The notes under the pieces were generated by a model. The model ran no database searches, had not been told where the DNA came from, and worked only from the letters and a program-made list of their open reading frames with translations. The translations under genes were made by a program, and so were the position numbers. Shown here in pieces: positions 8,496-16,162 of a DNA stretch of 64,000 nt (positions are counted from its first letter, which is position 1; every line of letters starts with the position of its first letter). The DNA comes from Candidatus Delongbacteria bacterium (GTDB taxonomy: Bacteria; CAIWAD01), in NCBI GenBank assembly GCA_041675285.1, contig JBAYTZ010000001.1:124001-188000 (forward strand). The letters run 5' to 3'.

Positions 8496-9670
8496 GCCTT
8501 CCTTTCCCGTTCCCCGTCCGGTGGGAACGCCGCCGGGGCGGGTTTCCACTCGTAGCCGCGCAGGAGGCCCAGGCCCGTGTGACACAGGGCGTGCAGGGCC
8601 AGACCCAGGGCGGAGGCCAGCGGCCGCGCGGCCAGTTCAGGCTCGCCCAGCAGCTGTAGGCCGCGGACCAGCAGCGCGCGGGCGGCCAGCGTCAGCAGAC
8701 CCAGCAGGCCCAGCGGCAGCGCCAGGCGGGGCCGCGGATCGGGCAGCCAGAGCGCCAGCAGCGCCAGTTGCACGGCCAGCGCGCCGAACAGCCCCAGCTG
8801 GCGGGCGCGCTCGCCCAGGGCCAGGTCGCGCAGCTTGCCGTAGCGCCGGCGGGCCTGGCGCCGCAGGTCGAGCGGCCGGACGCTCTCCGTCGTCTCGACC
8901 TCCGCCTGGGGGTCCAGCAGGAACTGCGCGCGCGCGCCGCAGCGCAGCAGCCGACGCACCAGATGGACGTCGTCGCCGCTGCCCAGGTGTTCCAGGCCGT
9001 CCAGGGCGCCGGCCTGCCGCAGGAGTTCCGCGCGCGTGGACCAGTTGCCGCCCCGCGCGTAGCCCGGGTTGCCCAGCGCGCAGCCCAGCGCGCACTGCAG
9101 GCTGCTGACGGTGTTCTCGAAGCGCCGCGCGCGGCTCAATCCGGCCGCGCCCTCCGGCAGGATGCGCACGTGCCCGCAGACCAGTCCGGCGCCGCGCACG
9201 TGGGCGGCCCGGTGGGCGGCCAGCCAGCCCGCGGCGGGCCGGCAGTCGGCGTCGGTGAAGCAGACGCGATCCGCGGGGCTGGCCTGGGCCAAGATCTGCG
9301 CGAGCCCGCCCTGCAGCGCGGCCAGCTTGCCGGTCGCCGGTTGGCGGAGGATCCGCGCGCCGGGCCAGTGGGCGAACAAGCGCTCGGCCAGCTCGGCCGT
9401 GCCGTCCCGGGAGCCGTCGTCCACCAGCACCAGCCGGAGGGGCGCCGTCTGCCGCTCCAGCGCCCGGGCCAGCGCCGGCAGCCGCTCGGCCTCGTCCCGC
9501 GCCGCCACCAGCACCCAGTCGACGCCCTCAGGTGGAGAGATCGCCCCGCCCGCCGACGGACCCCCCGGGCCCGGGCCGGCCTGAAGGCGGCGCAGCCCGC
9601 GCCACCAGCGGGCCGCCTGCCAGAGCAGCAACAGGGCCGACGACAGCCAGAGCATCCAGGTGATCAGCAT
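8492..9670 (-). CDS. Membrane family 2 glycosyltransferase, first gene of cluster
   Basis: 392 residues. An N-terminal TM helix (MLITWMLWLSSALLLLWQ) precedes a GT2 domain with VLVDDGSRDGT, FTDADCRP (DxD) and GSGDDVHLVRRL, then two or three C-terminal TM helices. The expected QxxRW is degraded to a basic stretch (RRRYGKL). I chose the ATG at 9670 because the hydrophobic helix begins there; an in-frame ATG 19 codons earlier would add an unconserved basic leader running into the promoter element. It is the promoter-proximal gene of the seven-gene cluster. Confidence 0.85.
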   Translation of the reverse strand: MLITWMLWLSSALLLLWQAARWWRGLRRLQAGPGPGGPSAGGAISPPEGVDWVLVAARDEAERLPALARALERQTAPLRLVLVDDGSRDGTAELAERLFAHWPGARILRQPATGKLAALQGGLAQILAQASPADRVCFTDADCRPAAGWLAAHRAAHVRGAGLVCGHVRILPEGAAGLSRARRFENTVSSLQCALGCALGNPGYARGGNWSTRAELLRQAGALDGLEHLGSGDDVHLVRRLLRCGARAQFLLDPQAEVETTESVRPLDLRRQARRRYGKLRDLALGERARQLGLFGALAVQLALLALWLPDPRPRLALPLGLLGLLTLAARALLVRGLQLLGEPELAARPLASALGLALHALCHTGLGLLRGYEWKPAPAAFPPDGERERKA

Positions 9671-9692
9671 GGGCGAAGATCCTTCACGCCTG

Positions 9693-9703
9693 CAACCTAA
9701 CAA
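9693..9703 (-). promoter_or_regulatory. Promoter-like element for the glycan cluster
   Basis: On the minus strand this reads TTGTTAGGTTG, ending 22 bases before the ATG at 9670. The same 11 bases occur on the plus strand at 20854-20864, before the sugar operon. It fits the TAnnTT(G) pattern seen before several other genes in the window. Confidence 0.5.
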
Positions 9704-9821
9704 CGGAGGCCGCCCCTTCCCAGCCACGGCGGCCCTGGGGGGACGGACCTGGGTCGGCCGGCCGTTTGGCGCGAATCACCCCCACTGGACGCCACCGGCC
9801 ACTGCCCGCACCGGTCCAGCC

Positions 9822-9850
9822 TTGATTTCCTTCCCGCCAGTGGCTAAACT
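9822..9850 (+). promoter_or_regulatory. Sigma70-type promoter of the tRNA-Ser pair
   Basis: TTGATT (9822-9827) and TAAACT (9845-9850) are separated by exactly 17 bases and end 14 bases before the first tRNA, as expected for a stable-RNA promoter. Confidence 0.55.
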
Positions 9851-9864
9851 GTTGCGCTTCCGAT

Positions 9865-9948
9865 GGAGGAATAGACCTAACTGGTAAGGCAGCGGTCTTG
9901 AAAACCGCCGGGCTTCGGCCCTTGGGGGTTCGAGTCCCCCTTCCTCCG
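9865..9948 (+). tRNA. tRNA-Ser (UGA)
   Basis: Type II tRNA with a long variable arm (GGGCTTCGGCCC). The acceptor stem is 9865-9871 with 9941-9947. The anticodon stem is GCGGT/ACCGC with loop CTTGAAA, giving anticodon TGA at 9899-9901. The T arm is GGGGG-TTCGAGT-CCCCC and the discriminator is G9948. CCA is not encoded. Confidence 0.95.
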
Positions 9949-9975
9949 GTTCCTCCATTGGGCGCGCACATCCAT

Positions 9976-10062
9976 GGAGAGGTGGCAGAGTGGTCGAATG
10001 CGCTCGCCTGCTAAGTGAGTAACGGTTAACCCCGTTCGAGGGTTCGAATCCCTCCCTCTCCG
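9976..10062 (+). tRNA. tRNA-Ser (GCU)
   Basis: Type II tRNA. The acceptor stem is GGAGAGG (9976-9982) with 10055-10061. The anticodon loop is CTGCTAA with GCT at 10010-10012; a long variable arm follows. The T loop is TTCGAAT and the discriminator is G10062. CCA is not encoded. It lies 27 bases after tRNA-Ser(UGA) and is presumably co-transcribed. Its last eight bases also form part of the large palindrome downstream. Confidence 0.95.
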
Positions 10063-10112
10063 TCCCACGAAAAAGGCCCGCACCAGCGGGCCTTTTTCGT
10101 GGGACGGAGAGG
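10055..10112 (+). terminator. Perfect 27-bp-arm palindrome including a Rho-independent terminator
   Basis: Arms 10055-10081 and 10086-10112 are exact reverse complements around the loop ACCA. The inner part (AAAAAGGCCCGC / GCGGGCCTTTTT) is a classic terminator for the two tRNAs. The outer eight base pairs extend into the 3' acceptor strand and discriminator of tRNA-Ser(GCU). Confidence 0.85.
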
Positions 10113-10149
10113 AATCCGTCAGGCCCGCGCTTAGCGGGCCCTTCCTTAG
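10111..10149 (+). repeat. Hairpin repeat, copy A
   Basis: The 39-base unit starts GGAATCCGTCAGGCCCGC and contains a 7-bp stem (10122-10128 with 10134-10140). It directly follows the tRNA palindrome and closely matches copy B at 10252-10290. Confidence 0.6.
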
Positions 10150-10222
10150 GGATTCACGTCGGCGTGCCGGGAATCCAGTTCTGTGCGGGGGTGATGGGCC
10201 GCGCCGGCGTCGTCTCGCACTG

Positions 10223-10250
10223 TTTCATGCGCATGAACATGTGCATGAAA
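10223..10250. repeat. Short inverted repeat
   Basis: TTTCATGC (10223-10230) and GCATGAAA (10243-10250) are perfect 8-base arms around a 12-base spacer that repeats GCATGAA. It lies just before hairpin copy B. The 297 bases between the palindrome and ppx hold only this and the two hairpin repeats. Confidence 0.45.
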
Positions 10251-10251
10251 C

Positions 10252-10290
10252 GGAATCCATCAGGCCTGCGAGTAGCAGGCCTTTCCATTG
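10252..10290 (+). repeat. Hairpin repeat, copy B
   Basis: The 39-base unit starts GGAATCCATCAGGCCTGC. It has an 8-bp stem (10262-10269 with 10275-10282) and a 5-base loop followed by TTTCC. Stem bases differ from copy A at positions that stay paired. It could also stop transcription arriving from either side. Confidence 0.55.
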
Positions 10291-10409
10291 AGACCTGCGG
10301 CTTCGCTGTGACACCATGGGACAAGGAATGACTTGTCGGCGCGAAGGCGCTATCCCTCCCCTGGCACGCGGATGTACCTGCTGACTGATTGGCGGGTCAC
10401 TTCAGGCGC

Positions 10410-11354
10410 CTAGGCGCGGATCGTCTTCCGTTTCGCTTGGCCGGCTTCCGCGTCGCGCCATTCCTGCCAGGCCTCCCGCACCAACGCGTCCGCCAGTCCC
10501 ATCCGCGGCGCCAGGATGATCCGGGCGCCGGCGGCTTCCATGCACTGCAGGTAGATGCGCAGGGCGTGGGGGAAGACGTCCGCGCGATCCGGCCGCAAGC
10601 CCAGTTTCAGCACGCGCTGCTCGACGGACATGGGCTCGACTTTCTCCAACATGCCGCGCACCTGCTCGGCCTTGATGGGTTCCGTCTCCGCGCGCCGCAG
10701 CAGGCTGGCCAGCTTGTTGATGTTGCCGCCGCTGCCTACGCAGACCGGGGTCAGGCCCTTGCAGCAGCCGGCCAGCCAGTTGGACATCTGCACCCAGGCC
10801 CGGGGATCCACTTCGCCCAGCAGGAGGCGCACGGTGCCCAGGGGCCAGGACTGGCTGGCGACCACCTTTCCGCCGCGCAGCAAGGTCAGTTCCGTGGAGC
10901 CGCCGCCCACGTCCACGTAGAGGTAGGCTTCCGTCTCCGGGTGCCAATCCAGCGGCTGGTTGCGCAGGAGCAGCTCGGCCTCCCGCTGGCCGCTGATGAT
11001 CTCCAGCTCGACGCCGGCCTCCTGCTCGATGCGCCGCAGGACCTCCGGTCCGTTCTCGATGCTGCGCAGGGAGGCCGTGGCGCAGCCCCGCCAGCTGACC
11101 GGCTCCCAGGCCTGGATGAGCTGGCGGAATCCGCTCAGGGCCAACACCAATCGATCCACGGTGGCCGGCTGCAGGCGGTGCGTGGAGAAGGCCTCCAGCC
11201 CCAGGCGCAGCGGCATGCGAATCAGCGAGACTTTACGGAAGACCGTCGCGCGCTTCTGCAGCAGCACCTGCATGAAGAGCAGGCGCAGGGCGTTCGAGCC
11301 CACGTCGATGGCGGCCACGCGCCAGCCGGGCTCCTGCGCTTCCTGGTTGGTCAT
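10410..11354 (-). CDS. ppx: Ppx/GppA family exopolyphosphatase
   Basis: 314 residues covering the N-terminal actin-like ATPase-fold core of the Ppx/GppA family. Visible motifs are the P-loop-like AAIDVGSNALRLL, the second phosphate loop YVDVGGGSTELTLL, and GSGGNINKL. It releases phosphate from polyphosphate or from pppGpp; the length without a C-terminal HD domain suits a short exopolyphosphatase. Its ATG overlaps the stop of ppk (ATGA at 11351-11354), so polymer synthesis and degradation are coupled in one transcript. Confidence 0.88.
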   Translation of the reverse strand: MTNQEAQEPGWRVAAIDVGSNALRLLFMQVLLQKRATVFRKVSLIRMPLRLGLEAFSTHRLQPATVDRLVLALSGFRQLIQAWEPVSWRGCATASLRSIENGPEVLRRIEQEAGVELEIISGQREAELLLRNQPLDWHPETEAYLYVDVGGGSTELTLLRGGKVVASQSWPLGTVRLLLGEVDPRAWVQMSNWLAGCCKGLTPVCVGSGGNINKLASLLRRAETEPIKAEQVRGMLEKVEPMSVEQRVLKLGLRPDRADVFPHALRIYLQCMEAAGARIILAPRMGLADALVREAWQEWRDAEAGQAKRKTIRA

Positions 11355-13426
11355 GAGGATGTCTCCTGCCTGCTGTGCAGCACCTGATTGAGTCGGGCGA
11401 TCTCCACCTGTACGCGCGGTCCGTCGCCGGTCGGGTGCCGTCGCACGTTGGACTGCTGGTCGTCGTACTCCCGCGCGGATCCCCGATCCTCCCAGTACAG
11501 GTCCATCACCTGGCCCAGGTAGGCGCAGATGCCGGGATCGTAGACCGGTGCGAACACCTCCACCCGGCGATCCAGATTGCGCGGCAGCATGTCGCCGCTG
11601 CCCAGATAGACCACGGGCTTCTTGGGATGGTCGATGCGGATCACGCGGCTGTGTTCCAGATAGCGATCGATGATCGCCATGGCCTGGATGCAGCCATCCT
11701 GCTGCGTTCCATCGGGCTTCAGGGCGAACATGCCCCGCACGTTGAGGCGCACAGCCACTCCCGCCGCGGCGGCGCCGTAGAGCCGGTCAATCAGGCGGTG
11801 GTCGGCCAGGTTGTTCATCTTGATGTCGATGCGCGCCGGCTGCCCGGCAGAGGCCCGCGCACTCTCCTGCTTGATGAGCTTCTCCAGGCGCTCCCGGGCT
11901 GTCCAGGGACTGACGAGCAGGTGGCTGAACTGCACTTGCAGGTAGGTCTTGTGGAAATAGGCGAAGAGCTGCGCCACCTCGCGCGTGATGCGCGGGTCGG
12001 CTGTCAGCAGGAGCATGTCCTCGAAGACCGCCGCCGTGTCCTCGTTGAAGTTTCCAGTTCCCACGCCGGCATACAAGCGCCGCTCCTTTCCCTCGCTGCG
12101 TTCGATCAGCAGGAGCTTGCTGTGCACCTTGAGGCCGGGCACGCCAAAGACCACGTCCACTCCCTCGTCGCGCAGTTTCTCGGCCCAGCGCAGGTTGTCC
12201 TGCTCATTGAATCGGGCCTGGAGCTCCACCACGGCCGTCACCTGCTTGCCGTTGCGCCGCGCCGAGACCAGCGCGCGGACCACGTCGGAGGAGCGGGCGA
12301 CGCGGTAGAGGGTCATGCGGATGGCCGTCACCTTGGGATCCAGGGCCGCCTCGCGCAGCAGGTCGACGAACTGGCTGAAAGGGTTGTAGGGCACGTGCAG
12401 GAGCACGTCGCGGCGGCGGATGGCGGCCAGCAGGGAGCCGTCGGCGGGCAGATCCCGATGGTGGGTGACCAGGGACGGCGGATAGTGCAGGCGGCGGCCG
12501 CCCATCTGGGGAAAGCCCAGAAAGTCGCTGCGCTTGTGGATACGGCCACCCGGCAGAAGCGCGTCCCGCCGGCTGATGCCCAACTTGATCACCAGCAAGT
12601 CGAGCAGGCCCCTGGGCATGGCGCCGTCATAAAGGAAACGGACGGTGGCGCCGTGGGCGCGCTTCTTGAGGCTGGCCGCCAGCTTGGCGCTGTAGCTCAG
12701 GGCCAGGTCGTCCTCCACGTCCAGTTCCGCGTCGCGCGTGATCTTGAAGGCCCAGGCCTCGGCACGCTCGGGCTGGAACAGGGCGAAGACCTCCGGCAGC
12801 ATCAAGCGGACGATGTCGTCCAGCAGGATCACCTGGCGCGTGCGCCCGCTGCCCGGCAGGACCAGGAAGCGCGGCAGGTGCGCCGGCAGGTCGATGAGGC
12901 CGTGTCTCACGCGGCCCCGCGGGCCTTCCAGCACCCGCACCGCCAGGTAGACCTTGCGTTCGTCCAGCTCCACCAGCCGTCCGCGCCGTCCCAGCAGCAT
13001 GGGGCTCAGCTCGGAGCGGACCTGGCGCCGGAAATGCTCGCGCACGAAGTCGGCCTGGGCGGAATCGAGGTCTTCGTGGCCCACCAGCCGGATGCCGGCC
13101 CGGCCCAGCTCCTCCAGCACGCCCTGGAAGACCTCGTCGTACTCCTGGTTCAGCTCGAGCACGCGCTGGCGCACCAGCTCCAGCACCGCTCCCGGGTCGT
13201 GGCCCACCAGCTTGACGGCCTTCGTGCCCAGGCGCGTCAGGCGTTTCAGAGCCGCCACCTTCACGCGGAAGAACTCGTCCATGTTGCTCGAAGCGATGCC
13301 CAGGAAGCGCAGGCGCTCCACCAGCGGAACCCGTGGATTGCGCGCTTCCTGCAACACCCGCTGGTTGAAGGCCAGCCAGCTCAGTTCCTTGGGAATGTAC
13401 CGGCCGTCGTCTTGCTGCTTCTTCAT
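11351..13426 (-). CDS. ppk1: Polyphosphate kinase 1
   Basis: Reversibly transfers the gamma-phosphate of ATP to polyphosphate. 691 residues, the usual PPK1 length. The N domain begins YIPKELSWLAFNQRVLQEA, and NMDEFFRVKVA is conserved. The phospholipase D-like catalytic part holds LKVHSKLLLI with His435, the autophosphorylated residue (same number as in E. coli), followed by GVGTGNFNEDTA; the second catalytic region is LGSGDMLPRNLDRRVEV. The start at 13426 is set by GGAGAAG upstream; the frame is open 25 codons further without support. Confidence 0.96.
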   Translation of the reverse strand: MKKQQDDGRYIPKELSWLAFNQRVLQEARNPRVPLVERLRFLGIASSNMDEFFRVKVAALKRLTRLGTKAVKLVGHDPGAVLELVRQRVLELNQEYDEVFQGVLEELGRAGIRLVGHEDLDSAQADFVREHFRRQVRSELSPMLLGRRGRLVELDERKVYLAVRVLEGPRGRVRHGLIDLPAHLPRFLVLPGSGRTRQVILLDDIVRLMLPEVFALFQPERAEAWAFKITRDAELDVEDDLALSYSAKLAASLKKRAHGATVRFLYDGAMPRGLLDLLVIKLGISRRDALLPGGRIHKRSDFLGFPQMGGRRLHYPPSLVTHHRDLPADGSLLAAIRRRDVLLHVPYNPFSQFVDLLREAALDPKVTAIRMTLYRVARSSDVVRALVSARRNGKQVTAVVELQARFNEQDNLRWAEKLRDEGVDVVFGVPGLKVHSKLLLIERSEGKERRLYAGVGTGNFNEDTAAVFEDMLLLTADPRITREVAQLFAYFHKTYLQVQFSHLLVSPWTARERLEKLIKQESARASAGQPARIDIKMNNLADHRLIDRLYGAAAAGVAVRLNVRGMFALKPDGTQQDGCIQAMAIIDRYLEHSRVIRIDHPKKPVVYLGSGDMLPRNLDRRVEVFAPVYDPGICAYLGQVMDLYWEDRGSAREYDDQQSNVRRHPTGDGPRVQVEIARLNQVLHSRQETSS

Positions 13427-13535
13427 GGCTTCTCCGCTCGGTTGCCCGCAAGAAGCCTCCCTTGTGTTAGAGTCGCGTTGAATTGGCAACCGTCCGCGCA
13501 CGTCCCCGATGGGCGGAAGGCTGGGCGGCAGCCAC

Positions 13536-13541
13536 TATCTT
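13536..13541 (+). promoter_or_regulatory. Promoter -10-like TATCTT immediately before an ATG
   Basis: TATCTT is followed by seven bases and then the ATG at 13549. There is no Shine-Dalgarno sequence, so transcription would begin at or next to the start codon (leaderless mRNA). Confidence 0.45.
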
Positions 13542-13548
13542 CAGCGCC

Positions 13549-14327
<779 letters not shown>

Positions 14328-14331
<4 letters not shown>

Positions 14332-15089
14332 AGCGGCGCTGGCTGCCTCCGCTCCTCGTGCTCGCGGGAGGCCTGCTCCTCTGGGAGGGCCTGGTGGCGA
14401 GCTTCCAACCGCCCGCGTATCTGCTGCCCGCCCCGCACCAGGTGGCGCTGGCGGCCTTCCGGCACGCGCCCGCACTGCTCGGCGCCACGGCCTGGACCGC
14501 GCTGGCGGCGGCGGGCGGCTTCCTGCTCAGCATGTCCCTGGGCCTGCTCATCGCCCTGCTCTTCTCCCAGTCGGAGACCCTGCGCCGCGGCTGCTATCCC
14601 TACGCCATCTTCCTGCAGACCGTCCCCATCGTCGCCGTCGCGCCACTGATCATCATCTGGTTCGGCACCGGCATGGGCAGCGTCGTGCTGGTCTCCTTCA
14701 TCATCAGCCTGTTTCCGGTGATCACCAACGGCACGGCGGGCCTATTGCGCGTGGACCCCGCGCTGCTCGACCTGTTCCGCCTCTACCGGGCCTCGCGCCT
14801 GCAGGTGCTTTTGCGCCTGCGCCTGCCGCACGCCGTGCCCTATCTGGTCGCGGCGGCGCGGATCTCCAGCGGCCTGTCGGTGATCGGCGCCATCGTCGGC
14901 GAGTTCTTCGCGGGCTACGGTTCGGGCCGCCAGGGGCTGGGCTACCTGATCACCCTGACCTCCGGACAACTCAAGACCGAGTACCTCTTCGCCTGCGTGC
15001 TGGCTTCCGCCGGCCTGGGCCTGGTGATCTTCTGGTCGGTGGGCCGGGTGGGCGACACCGTGTTGCGCAAATGGCAGGAGGAACGATGA
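14328..15089 (+). CDS. ABC importer permease
   Basis: 253 residues with about six TM helices of the BPD_transp_1 fold. An N-terminal periplasmic stretch (YLLPAPHQV) precedes the core. The EAA-like loop appears as RASRLQVLLRLRLPHAVPYL, and AIVGEFFAGYGSGRQGLGYLI is a strong match to SsuC/ThiX permeases. The start is the GTG at 14328 overlapping the TGA of the ATPase gene; the frame is open further upstream only as the antisense-free shadow of that gene. The stop overlaps the next start (ATGA). Confidence 0.9.
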
Positions 15090-16078
15090 CTCACACCCTG
15101 AGACGCTGGACGGGCGCGCTGGCGGCCTGCGCCCTGATCGGCCTGGCGGGCTGCGGCCAGCCACAGCCGGCGGGCGGGCGCGACCACGTCCGCATCGCGC
15201 TGAACTGGTTTCCGGAGCCCGAGCACGGCGGTTTCTACGCGGCCCTGGTGCACGGCTACTACCAGGAGGCGGGCCTGGACGTGGAGATCCTGCCCGGCGG
15301 ACCGGACGTGCCGCTGCTCCAGCAGGTGGCCGCGGGCCAGGTGACCTTCGGCGTGGAGAACGCCGACCTGATCCTGATCGGCCGCGCGGCGGGCGTGCCC
15401 GTGCAGAGCGTGCTGGCACCCATCCAGGTGAGTCCGCGCTGCATCATGGTCCACGAGGAATCCGGCATCACGCGGCTGGAGGACCTGCGTGACCTGACCC
15501 TGGCCATGTCGCCCCAGAACCCCTTCTACCACTACCTGCTGCGCCGCGTGCCGCTGACGGGTGTGACCGTGGTGCCCTACCCGGGCAGCGTGGCGCGTTT
15601 CCTGGTGGACAAGAACTACGGCCAGCAGGGCTACGTGTTCAGCGAGCCCCTGCTGGCGCGGCGCGAGGGCGCCCGGCCGCGCAGCCTGCTGCTCTCGGAG
15701 ATCGGCTTCAACCCCTACACCAGCACGCTGTTCTGCACCGACGAGCTGGCGCGCACGCGGCCCGACCTCGTGCGCCGGGTGGTGGCGGCCTCCATCCGCG
15801 GCTGGCAGCAGTATCTGCGGGATCCCGCCGCGACCCAGCGCCGCCTGCAGGAACTCAATCCCGAGATGACCCCCGACGTGCTGGCGGGCGGACTGGAAGC
15901 CCTGCGTCCGCTGGTGCTGCCGGCAGGTTCAAGGCCGGAGAGCATCGGCCGCATGAGTGCCGCGCGCTGGGACGAGCTGCTCGCCCAACTGGAGGAGTGC
16001 GGCGTGGTCCCCGGCGGCAAGACGACGGCCGCCGCGGCCTACAGCCTGGACTTCCTGCCCGTGCCGGCCGGCGAGTAG
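15086..16078 (+). CDS. ABC importer substrate-binding lipoprotein (NMT1/THI5 family)
   Basis: 330 residues. The signal peptide ends in the lipobox LAGC, so it is predicted to be a lipoprotein. The mature part begins with the NMT1/THI5 fold: IALNWFPEPEHGGFYAALV, then GLDVEILPGGPDVPLLQQVA and VTFGVENADLILIGRA. Relatives bind pyrimidine precursors of thiamine, riboflavin, sulfonates or similar small molecules. Nothing nearby (no thi or rib gene or riboswitch) fixes the ligand. AGGAGG lies four bases before the ATG, which overlaps the permease stop. Confidence 0.88.
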   Translation: MTHTLRRWTGALAACALIGLAGCGQPQPAGGRDHVRIALNWFPEPEHGGFYAALVHGYYQEAGLDVEILPGGPDVPLLQQVAAGQVTFGVENADLILIGRAAGVPVQSVLAPIQVSPRCIMVHEESGITRLEDLRDLTLAMSPQNPFYHYLLRRVPLTGVTVVPYPGSVARFLVDKNYGQQGYVFSEPLLARREGARPRSLLLSEIGFNPYTSTLFCTDELARTRPDLVRRVVAASIRGWQQYLRDPAATQRRLQELNPEMTPDVLAGGLEALRPLVLPAGSRPESIGRMSAARWDELLAQLEECGVVPGGKTTAAAAYSLDFLPVPAGE

Positions 16079-16162
16079 CCAGCCGGAGAGCCGCTTCCAC
16101 CACCCGCTGCCGGCCTGGAGCTGCAGCGCCCATTGGACCCCATGGATCAGGAGGGATGAATC

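Noticed and set aside
13427..13548. Sigma70 promoter for ppk in the gap shared with the ABC importer
   Set aside because: No well-spaced -35/-10 pair was found on the minus strand; a CTAACA-like stretch is too weak to call.
15071..15085. Upstream ATG start for the substrate-binding lipoprotein
   Set aside because: It lies before the AGGAGG ribosome site; the ATG at 15086 is coupled to the permease stop and gives a proper signal peptide.
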